This document shows positions 54,110-64,000 of a DNA stretch of 64,000 nucleotides, one piece after another; the first letter of the stretch is position 1; every line of letters begins with the position of its first letter. The translations under genes were made by a program, and so were the position numbers. The notes beneath the pieces were generated by a model. It was not told the origin of the DNA. It ran no database searches and saw only the letters and a list, made by a program, of their open reading frames with translations. Source of the DNA: Bufo bufo (Eukaryota > Chordata > Amphibia > Anura > Bufonidae); NCBI RefSeq assembly GCF_905171765.1, contig NC_053392.1:407072565-407136564 (forward strand), given 5' to 3'.

Positions 54110-54720
54110 GTGTTTTTTTTTTAATACCCGACTGTTTCTGCCATGGGGGAGCGGGAGGCACTTGATACTGGCACATGGGGGGGAGGAGAGAGGCACCTGA
54201 TACTGGCACTTTTGGGGGGGTGGCACTATGATACTGGGACATGGGGGGGAGGAGAGAGGCACATGGGGGGGGTTGGCACTTGATACTGGCACGTAGGTGG
54301 GTTTGGCACTATGATACTGGCACATGGGTGGGTTTGGCACTATGATACTGGCACATGGGGGGGAGACAGGCACTTGATACTGGCACATGGGGGGGTTTGG
54401 GACTATGATACTGGCACATGGGGGGTGGGAAGGAGAGAGGCACTTGATACTGGCACATGATGGGGGGGCATCTATGGGGGACACTAGGCCGGCAGCCTAT
54501 CAGAGGCTGGACACTAAGGGCACTATATATGGGGCATTTTATACTGGTACATTATGGGGGGCACTAGCAGGAAGGGGGGAGAGGAGCACTATGATGGAAT
54601 TTACTGGGGGCACTATATAGGGGTATTTTATACTGGGACATTATGGGGACATTAGCTCAACTGGGGGCATTACAAGGGGGTATTTTTTGCACTGTCACAT
54701 TAAAAGGAAAATTATTTCTA
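54110..54720. repeat. G-rich imperfect minisatellite
   Basis: Repeats of GGCACTTGATACTGGCACAT and GGCACTATGATACTGG separated by G runs of variable length, fading after 54480 into GGGCACTATATAGGGG-type units. Confidence 0.8.
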
Positions 54721-54950
54721 CTGGGGGGGCATTATGGTGGGCTTTATTACTCCCCCATGGTATGACCCCCGAGTAGCAGCACCAGCCTCTCCCTGCTCTG
54801 CTATCCCTCTGACCATTCTCCAAATCCTTATTATGAAATCTTTCTCATTAGGATAAAACACAACATCAGCCCCACCGAGCACCCGGCCAAAGTGTGGAAG
54901 TGGTGTCCGAGATCCCCAAGGGCCAAGCCAAGTAATTGTAAGTACAGTAC

Positions 54951-55400
54951 ACCGCTACACTGTGCCACACAATATACAGTATACCGCTACACTGTGCCAC
55001 ACAATATACAGTACACCGCTACACTGTGCCACACAATATACAGTACACCGCTACACTGTGCCACACAATATACAGTACACCGCTACAATGTGCCACACAA
55101 TATACAGTACACCGCTACACTGTGCCACACAATATACAGTATACTGCTACACTGTGCCACACAATATACAGTATACCTCTACACCAGTGTTTCCCAACCA
55201 GTGTGCCTCCAGCTGTTGCAATACTACAACTCCCAGCATGCCTGGACAGCCTTTGGCTGTGCGGGCATGCTGGGAGTTGTAGTTTTGCAACAGCTGGAGG
55301 CACACTGGTTGGGAAACACTGCTCTAGACTGTGCCACACAATATACAGTATACCTCTACACTGTGCCACACAATATACAGTATACCGCTACACTGTGTAG
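54951..55400. repeat. 32-bp tandem array, split by a small hAT MITE
   Basis: Units ACCGCTACACTGTGCCACAC plus AATATACAGTAT repeat every 32 bp. About seven precede and two and a half follow the MITE at 55185..55321. Confidence 0.95.
55185..55321. mobile_element. 137-bp hAT MITE, almost pure hairpin
   Basis: Termini CAGTGTTTCCCAACCAGTGT and inverse, with ACTACAACTCCCAGCATGCC inside. Target duplication CTCTACAC (55177..55184) and CTCTAGAC (55322..55329), 7 of 8 matching. The neighbouring array units show CTCTACAC is the original. Confidence 0.92.
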
Positions 55401-55607
55401 TCTGTTCTATAAGCACCATTGTTTTGTGGCGGCGGACAGAAAATAATCTGGAAGTGCCCCTCCTGAGACCAGGCTCTGACTGCTAGGGGGGGTCTGCTGA
55501 GCTAACGGATGCCCCCTATGGCAGTAGCACCACCATAGCACCACCATAGGGGGGGGTGACACCATTTTCTACCGCACCGGGTGACACCAGCCCTAGCAAC
55601 GCCACTG

Positions 55608-55740
55608 TGCGCAGGTAAGTATAATGCTTCTAAAATTGCTAAGTAACCATGGCAGCCAGGACTGCAGTAGCGTCCTGGCTTCCATGGTAACTGATCGGAG
55701 CCCCAGCGATTAAACTGGGACTCCGATCGGAACTCTCTGC
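55608..55740. other. Continuation of the Helitron-like host and short hairpins
   Basis: GCGCAGGTAAGTATAATGCT at 55611 is the inverse of 52984..53003, so the host sequence of the hAT insertion was itself a hairpin. Then AACCATGGCAGCCAGGAC and inverse form a further hairpin. No gene. Confidence 0.55.
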
Positions 55741-55816
55741 TGCCACCAATGATGGGGAGGGGTGATTTTAATTAGAGGGGGGGGAGAGAAGAGGCCGCAC
55801 TGGCCACATATTGCAT
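55741..55816. repeat. About 48-bp minisatellite, left part
   Basis: GCCACCAATGATGGGG and GCCGCACTGGCCACATATTG words, continuing at 58368 beyond the inserted TTAA element. Confidence 0.9.
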
Positions 55817-55820
55817 TTAA

Positions 55821-58363
55821 CCACCTCAGGACCGCCGAACGCAGGATTGCGTCCTGGCGGCGGTAGGGTTATTCCTTCTGGATGCATCGGCGCGTCATCT
55901 CGCGAGACGCGAGATTTCCTGTGAACGCGCGCACACAGGAGCGCGCGTTCACAGGATCGGGAGGTAAACGAGTGGATCTACAGCCTGCCAGCGGCGATCA
56001 TTCGCTGGCAGGCTGTAGATGCGATTTTTTTTAACCCCCAAAAGATATATTAGACGCTGTTTTGTTAACAGCGTCTAATATACCTACTACCTGGTCCTCT
56101 GGTGGTCCCTTTTGCTTGGATCGACCACCTGAGGACACAGGCAGCTCTGTAAGTAGCACCAAACACCACTACACTACACCCCCCTGTCACTTAGTAACCC
56201 CTTATTAACCCTTGATCACCCCATATTAGACTCCCTGATCACCCCCGTCATTGATCAACCCCCTGTAAGGCTCCATTCAGACATCCGTATGTGTTTTGCA
56301 AAAAAAATATTCTAGCAACTCGCCATGCCCCTCACGGCATACCTTGGGGTGTCTTCTTTCCAAAATGGGGTCACTTGTGGAGTATTTATACTGCCCTGGC
56401 ATTTTAGGGGACCTAAAGCGTGAGAAGTAGTTTGGAATCCAAATGCGTAAAAAATGCCCTGTGAAATCGTAAAGATTCTCTTTGGAATTTGGGCCCCTTT
56501 GCGCACCTAGGCTGCAAAAAAGTGTCACACATGTGGTATCGCCGAACTCAGGAGAAGTAGGGCAATGTGTTTTGGGGTGTATTTTTACATATACCCATAC
56601 TGTGTGTGAGAAATATCTCTGTAAATGACAACTTTTTAATTTTTTTTATACAAAGTTGTCAATTTACAGAGATCTTTCTCTCACCCAGCATTGGTATATG
56701 TAAAAATACACCCCAAAATACATTGCCCTACTTCTCCTGAGTACGGCGATACCACATGTGTGACACTTTTTTGCAGCCTAGGTGCGTAAAGGGGCCGAAA
56801 GTCCAACGAGTACTTTTAGGCTTTACAGGGTTGCTCACAATTTAGCCCCGCCCAAAATGCCAGAACAGAAAACACACGCCATAAATGACCCCATTTCGGA
56901 AAGTAGACACCCCAAGGTATTCGCTGAGGGGCATATTGAGTCCATGAAAGATTGAACTTTTTGTCACAAGTTAGCGGAAAGGGAGACTTTGTGAAAAAAA
57001 TAAAATAAAAATCTATTTCCGCTAACTTGTGCCAAAAAAATAAAACTTCTATGAACTCGCCATGCCCCTCACGGAATACCTTGGGGTGTCTTCTTTTTAA
57101 AATGGGGTCACTTGTGGGGTATTTATACTGCCCTGGCATTTTAGGGGCCCTAAAGCGTGAGAAGAAGTCTGGAATCCAAATGCCTAAAAATGCCCTCCTA
57201 AAAGGTACTCATTGGAATTTGGGCCCCTTTGCGCACCTAGGCTGCAAAAAAGTGTCACACATGTGGGATCGCCGTACTCAGGAGAAGTAGGGCAATGTGT
57301 TTTGGGGTGTCTTTTTACATATACCCATGCTGGGTGAGAGAAATATCTCTGTAAAATGACAACTTTGTATAAAAAAATGGGAAAAGTTGTCTTTTACAGA
57401 GATATTTATCTCACCCAGCATGGGTATATGTAAAAAGACACCCTAAAACACATTGCCCTACTTCTCCTGAGTACGGCGATACCACATGTGTGACACTTTT
57501 TTGCCTAGGTGCGCAAAGGGGCCCAAACTCCAAAGAGTATATTTCCGATTTCACAGTGCATTTTTTACGCATTTGGATTCCAAACTACTTCTCACGCTTT
57601 AGGTCCCCTAAAATGCCAGGGATGTATAAATACCCCACAAGTGACCCTATTTTGGAAAGAAGACACCCCAAGGTATTCCGTGAGGGGTATGGTGAGTTCA
57701 TGTAAAATGTTATTTTTTGTCACAAGTTAGTGGAATATGAGACTTTGTAAGAAAAAAATAAATAAAAAAATAAAAATTTCCGCTAACTTGTGACAAAAAA
57801 TAAAAACTTCCATGAACTCCCTATGCCCATCAGCGAATACCTTAGGTTGTCTACTTTCCGAAATGGGGTCATTTGTGGGGTGTTTCTACTGTCTGGGCAT
57901 TGTAGAACCTCAGGAAACATGACAGGTGCTCAGAAAGTCAGAGCTGCTTCAAAATGTGGAAATTCATTTTTGTACCATAGTTTGTAAATGCTATAACTTT
58001 TGCGCAAACCAATAAATATACACTTATTGCATTTTTTTTATCAAAGACATGTAGAACAATAAATTTAGAGAAAAATTTATATAGAAATGTAGTTTTGTTT
58101 GAAAAATTTTACAACAGAAAGTGAAAAATGTAATTTTTTTGCAAAAATTTCGGTCAATTTCGATTAATAACGAAAAAGGTAAAAATGTCAGCAGCAATGA
58201 AATACCACCAAATGAAAGCTCTATTAGTGAGAAGAAAAGGAGGTAAAATTCATTTGGGTGGTAAGTTGTATGACCGAGCAATAAACCGTGAGAGTAGTGT
58301 AGTGCAGAATTGTAAAAAGTGGTCTGGTCATTAAGGGTGTTTAAGCTAGGGGGGCTGAGGTGG
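55821..58363. mobile_element. TTAA-flanked 2.5-kb noncoding element
   Basis: 2543 bp starting CCACCTCAGGACCGCC and ending with the inverse of CCACCTCAGCCCCC, flanked by TTAA (55817..55820 and 58364..58367). It sits within a minisatellite unit that occurs unbroken nearby, so the ends are exact. The interior has repeated hairpins: CACATGTGTGACACTTTTTTGCA, CCTACTTCTCCTGAGT and ACCCCAAGGTATTC words recur in both orientations at about 56310..56790 and 57060..57720. No coding sequence recognised. TTAA insertion fits piggyBac or Kolobok relatives. Confidence 0.88.
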
Positions 58364-58367
58364 TTAA

Positions 58368-58800
58368 TACTGGGGAGGGAGGGAGCCGCACTGGCCACCA
58401 ATGATGGGGGGGTGATTTTAATTAGAGGGGGGGAGAGGGGAGGCCGCACTGGCCACATATTGCTTTTAATACTGGGGAGGGAGGGGGGGCCGCACTGGCC
58501 ACCAATGCTTTTTATACTGGGGAGGGAGGGAGGGGGGGCCGCACTGGCCACATATTGCTTTTAATACTGGGGAGGGAGGGGGGGCCGCACTGGCCACCAA
58601 TGCTTTTTATACTGGGGAGGGAGGGAGTGGGGGGGGGCCGCACTGGCCACCAATGCTTTTTATGGGGGGGGGGGGGGCCGCACTGGCCACATATTGATTT
58701 TTATACTGGGGAGGGAGGGAAGGGGGGCCGCACTGGCCACCAATGCTTTTTATACTGGGGAGGGAGGGGGGCCGCACTGGCCACCAATGCGGCACCTGAG
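58368..58800. repeat. About 48-bp minisatellite, right part
   Basis: Nine GGCCGCACTGGCCAC words spaced 42..59 bp apart, separated by TACTGGGGAGGGAGG and G runs. Length variation lies in the G runs and in alternation of CATATTG and CAATGCT. Confidence 0.92.
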
Positions 58801-59264
58801 GGGTTAATTGTGCGGATCACAGCCCCCTGTAAGAGATCGGGTGCTGCCAGACAGCAGGGGGCAGTTATGTACACAGTTCTTAGTATATTCTAACTTGAAG
58901 CGTCCCCATCACCATGGGAACGCCTCTGTGTTAGAATATACTGTCGGATCTGAGTTTTCACGATAGTGAAAACTCAGATCTGAAAAAGTTGTTATGCAGA
59001 CGGATCCGCACTGAACGGATACCATCGTTTGCATTTATAGGTGTGGATCCGTCTGTGCAGATACCAGACGGATCCGCACCTAGCGCAGGTGTGAAAGTAG
59101 CCTAAAATAGGGACTCCTGACTTTCAATGTAAAGTCAATGGGGGACGGATCCGTTTACAATTGCACCAATATTGTGTCAATGTAAACTAATCCGTCCCCA
59201 TTGACTTACATTGTAAGTCAGGACAGATCCGTTCGGCTCCGCACCGCCAGGCAGACACCAAAAC
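58801..59264. repeat. Palindromic MITE fragments
   Basis: Contains GCGTCCCCATCACCATGGGA, CGGATCTGAGTTTTCACGAT and its inverse, ACGGATCCG words in both orientations and ATTGACTTACATTG. The first part is the empty-site relative of the insertion at 26078. No gene. Confidence 0.65.
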
Positions 59265-59985
59265 ACGCCAGCAGTCTCAGCACCACGTGGCACTGCCAGT
59301 CGTCTCAGCCACCAGTCAGCGCCAGCTGTTTCAGCCATCAGCTGCAGTCTCAGCACCACCGGTCAGTCCTAGCAGTCAGTGCCAGCTGTATCAGCCACCA
59401 GTCACAGTGACAGCAGTCTCATCACCACCAGTCAGTGCCAAGCGTATTAGCCACCAGTCACAGTGACAGTGGTTTCAGCACCACCAGTTAGTGCCAGCTC
59501 TATCAGCCACCAGTCACAGTGCCAGTGGTCTCAGCACCACCAGTCAGTGCCAGCCGTATCAGCCACCAGTCACAGCAGTCTCAGCACCACGTGGCACTGC
59601 CAGTCATCTCAGCCACCAGTAAGTGCCAGCTGTTTCAGCCATCAGCTGCAGTCTCAGCACCACCAGTCCGTGCCAGCCATCTCAGGCACCAGTCACAGTG
59701 CCCACAGTCTCAGCACCACCAGTCAGTGCCAGCAGTCAGTGCCAGCAATCAGTGCCAGCAGTATCAGCCACAGTGCCAGTGCTCTCAGCACCACCAGTCA
59801 GTGCCAGCCGTATCAGCCACCAGTCACAGTGCCAGTGGTCTCAGCACCACCAGTCAGTGACAGCTGTATCAGTCACCAGTCACAGTGCAAGTGGTCTCAG
59901 CACTACCAGTCAGTGGCAGTCATATCAGCCACCTGTCACAGTGCCTGCAGTCTCAGCCAAAAGTGAGTGCCAGTGACGCATATTA
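59265..59985. repeat. About 56-bp minisatellite
   Basis: Units combine CAGCACCACCAGTCAGTGCC, AGCTGTATCAGCCACCAGTC and ACAGTG. GCACCACCA words lie at 59422, 59478 and 59534, 56 bp apart. Longer units with an extra piece occur too. Confidence 0.9.
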
Positions 59986-60028
59986 CAGCTACATATGTCA
60001 GTATTACAGTAAGAGAAAATATTATCTA

Positions 60029-61642
<1,614 letters not shown>

Positions 61643-61644
61643 TA

Positions 61645-62030
61645 TCCTAATAAAAGCCCTGTGTACGTGCTCAGGTCTGGTGTCCGTGCGTGTGTGCCAA
61701 TTATAGAAGTGCGCATGCGCAGCGGACAGACACACACACACAGGCCAATCCAGGTCGCAGAGCCGGGCTCGGGGGCACAGCGGCGGGACAGCAGCGCTCA
61801 GGGAGGAGGACGCCGGGAGCCGGGCACAGCGGCTTTCAGAGTTATACTCTGCCCGGAGCACACGGGACAGCGCAGCCGTCACAGATACCGGGGAGCCGTC
61901 CACACTGAGAGCCGGCTATCTTACTCATTATGCCGCACTGTGCATGTGCCTGCATCCCCACACGCGCAGTGCGGCCAGATGCCGCTCCATCGGCACACAC
62001 TCCACGGACACTACATGTGCAGCATCCTAT
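61645..62030 (+). mobile_element. Helitron-like 5' region, rest of the split terminus
   Basis: TCCTAATAAAAGCCCTGTGT follows the Tc1 element. The missing first bases TC are at 60025..60026, before the shared TA. GAAGTGCGCATGCGCA matches 52966..52981. The downstream body is GC-rich with no coding frame recognised. No 3' end was seen. Confidence 0.65.
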
Positions 62031-62033
62031 TGT

Positions 62034-62342
62034 AATGGCAGCGGGGGGCAGTCACTGTATTGCACCTTCCCCGCTCACTTACTGTGCGGCCAGGCACTGG
62101 TAGCGTAACTCACTAAGTGTCGCCCCTGCTCCGCCCACTGCGTGAATGAAGCAGTCGGCGCAGGCGCATGACGTAGTGAGTTACGCTGCCAGTGCCTGGC
62201 CACCCACCCGGCCTCCTGCCTCACCATGTAGTAAGTGAAGAAGTGAAGATCGTTATTATTATTACAGTTATTCAAAGTATTACTACTCTGAGCGGGGTCG
62301 GTCCAATACAGTGACTGCACTTGGCCCCGCTGCCATTACATT
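62034..62342. repeat. Hairpin next to the 27-bp array
   Basis: Inverse words AATGGCAGCGGGG/CCCCGCTGCCATT, CAGTCACTGTATTG and its inverse, and GCCAGGCACTGG/CCAGTGCCTGGC with GTAACTCACT. Centre near 62140. The arrangement resembles 26455..26790, which also lies beside this array type. Confidence 0.8.
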
Positions 62343-64000
62343 CACACTAAACAGCGACACTGTTATGGGGGGATCTGTGGATGACACATAGCATAAGATG
62401 CTATGTGTCATCCACAGATCCCCCATAACAGTGTCACCCACAGACCCCAATAAGTGTCACCCACAGACCCCAATAAGTGTCAGCCACAGACCAGCCCCAT
62501 AACAGTGTCATCCACAGATACCCCCATAACAGTGTCATCCACAGATACCCCCATAACAGTGTCATCCACAGATACCCCAATAACAGTGTCAGCCACATAT
62601 ACCCCCATAACAGTGTCAGCCACAGACCCCAATAAGTGTCAGCAGCAGACCCCCCATAAGAGTGCCATCCACAGATCCCCCATGACAGTGCCATCCACAG
62701 ATCCCCCATAACAGTGCCATCCACAGATCCACCCATAACAGTGCCATCCACAGATCCCCCATAACAGTGCCATCCACAGATCCCCCCCATAACAGTGCAA
62801 TCCACAGATCCCCCCCCATAACAGTGCCATCCACAGATCCCCCCATAACAGTGCCATCCACAGATCCCCCCATAACAGTGCCATCCACAGATCCCCCATA
62901 ACAGTGCCATCCACAGATCCCCCCATAACAGTGCCATCCACAGATCCCCCCATAACAGTGCCATCCACAGATCCCCCCATAACAGTGCCATCCACAGATC
63001 CCCCCATAACAGTGCCATCCACAGATCCCCCCGATAACAGTGCCATCCACAGATCCCCCCGATAACAGTGCCATCCACAGTTCCCCCCAAAACAGTGCCA
63101 TCCACAGATCCCCCCATAACAGTGTCATCCACAGATCCCCCATAACAGTGTCATCCACAGATCCCCCATAACAGTGTCATCCACAGATCCCCCCCATAAG
63201 TGTCATCCACAGATCCCCCCATAACAGTGTCATCCACAGATCCCCCATAACAGTGTCATCCACAGATCCCCCCATAACAGTGTCATCCACAGATTCCCCC
63301 CATACGTGTCATCCACAGATCCCCCCATAACAGTGCCATCCACAGATCCCCACCCATAACAGTGCCATCCACAGATCCCCACCCATAACAGTGCCATCCA
63401 CAGATCCCCACCCATAACAGTGCCATCCACAGATCCCCCCATAACAGTGCCATCCACAGATCCCCCCCCCATAACAGTGCCATCCACAGATCCCCCATAA
63501 CAGTACCATTCACAGATCCCCCCCATAACAGTGCCATCCACATATCCCCCCCATAACAGTGCCATCCAAAGATCCCCCCCATAACAGTGCCATCCACAGA
63601 TCCCCACCCATAACAGTGCCATCCACAGATCCCCCCCATAACAGTGCCATTCACAGATCCCCCCCATAACAGTGCCATCCACAGATCCCCCCATAACAGT
63701 GCCATCCACAGATCCCCCCATAACAGTGCCATCCACAGATCCCCCCATAACAGTGCCATCCACAGATCCCCCCATAACAGTGCCATCCACAGATCCCCCC
63801 ATAACAGTGCCATCCACAGATCCCCCATAACAGTGCCATTCACAGATCCCCCCATAACAGTGTCATCCAAAGATCCCCATAACAGTGTCATCCACAGATC
63901 CCCCCATAACAGTGTCATCCACAGATCCCCCCATAACAGTGTCATCCACAGATTACCCCATAACAGTGTCATCCACAGATCCCCCCATAAGTGTCATCCA
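62343..64000. repeat. 27-bp minisatellite, about 60 units, running off the window
   Basis: Unit CCATAACAGTGCCATCCACA plus GATCCCC, usually 27 bp, with 26..29 from changes in the C run. At 62356..62435 the first unit is in the opposite orientation and forms a hairpin centred near 62395. Blocks with GTGTCATCC (about 62410..62630, 63115..63310, 63850..64000) alternate with blocks of GTGCCATCC. The long minus-strand open frames here are by-products of a period divisible by three. Confidence 0.95.

Larger units (their letters stand above)
53127..55607. mobile_element. Non-autonomous hAT element, 2.5 kb, filled with repeats
   Basis: Termini CAGTGGCATTGCAAGG and inverted CAGTGGCGTTGCTAGGG. Flanking 8-mers GGCGCAGG and TGCGCAGG match at seven of eight positions. 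Both inner borders carry GCACCGGGTGACACCAG. Inside: a 380-bp-arm hairpin with two tRNA-like modules, GGCACTTGATACTGG minisatellite, and a 32-bp array that itself holds a small MITE. No coding sequence. Confidence 0.85.

Noticed and set aside
54892..55446. 184-codon open frame
   Set aside because: It is the 32-bp tandem array read in frame plus a MITE hairpin; low-complexity repeat translation only.
58024..58551. 175-codon minus-strand open frame
   Set aside because: Half lies in G-rich minisatellite and half in the TTAA element end; the frame crosses a transposon border.
59463..59976. Overlapping Ser/Gln-rich open frames of 113..167 codons
   Set aside because: Products of the roughly 56-bp minisatellite; open in more than one frame at once.
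62434..63972. Several long minus-strand open frames (up to 232 codons) made of repeated DLWMALLWG-like text
   Set aside because: They are translations of a 27-bp minisatellite. Its period is divisible by three, so open frames arise without selection. No start context or other gene signals.
62343..64000. Regular short repeats that could suggest a CRISPR array
   Set aside because: The units are head to tail with no unique spacers, no cas genes are present, and the DNA is vertebrate.

Overview
This window looks like intergenic DNA from an anuran amphibian. I infer this from its mix of mobile elements: TTAA-flanked MITEs with TTAAAGG termini of the Xenopus T2/Kolobok type, hAT elements with BED-finger transposases and long tandem-repeat UTRs, a GIY-YIG Penelope element, chromodomain Gypsy, BEL/Pao, a Gmr1-like Gypsy, L1/Tx1 LINE remains, Tc1/mariner elements and Helitron-like ends. 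I cannot name the species. I recognise no host protein-coding gene, rRNA gene or functional tRNA gene. The only intact protein-coding gene is a 338-residue Tc1/mariner transposase (2868..3884, minus strand).

Layout. 1..7239: decayed BEL/Pao retrotransposon with a young Tc1/mariner element (2540..4102) in its pol. 7240..9149: Gypsy tail, inverted hAT fragment and a noncoding frog-type repeat. 9154..13987: decayed Gypsy with SCAN-like gag and integrase upstream of reverse transcriptase (Gmr1-like order). 13988..18771: complete hAT element with a perfect 8-bp target duplication. 18944..19534 and 20465..21378: palindromic MITEs. 21382..23470: the least repetitive stretch, with a candidate conserved noncoding element. 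23474..24875: large inverted repeat. 24890..25290: LINE endonuclease scrap. 25327..27280: AT-rich MITE enclosing another hAT element. 27473..34183: Gypsy chromovirus with matching LTRs and 5-bp target duplication, inserted in a tandem array and itself split by a hAT MITE (30045..31297). 35300..36324: L1-type ORF1 remnant. 36325..39424: small MITEs and tandem repeats. 39425..44190: Penelope element (minus). 44290..48200: second hAT element (minus), interrupted by a T2-type MITE. 48206..49979: hAT scrap, minisatellite, Harbinger-like MITE, hairpin. 50021..51636: second, damaged copy of the same Tc1/mariner. 51797..52904: AT-rich MITE. 52906..55640: Helitron-like start, then a hAT-type element packed with hairpins and minisatellites. 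55740..58800: minisatellite split by a 2.5-kb TTAA-flanked element. 59265..59985: minisatellite. 60029..61642: DD34E Tc1-like element inserted into the first bases of a Helitron-like terminus. 62343..64000: a 27-bp minisatellite that runs off the window.

The genes do not form a pathway. The window is a record of nested insertions, and many junctions can be read exactly from target-site duplications, which gives relative ages. Several tandem arrays were split by later insertions, so their unbroken units serve as empty-site references.
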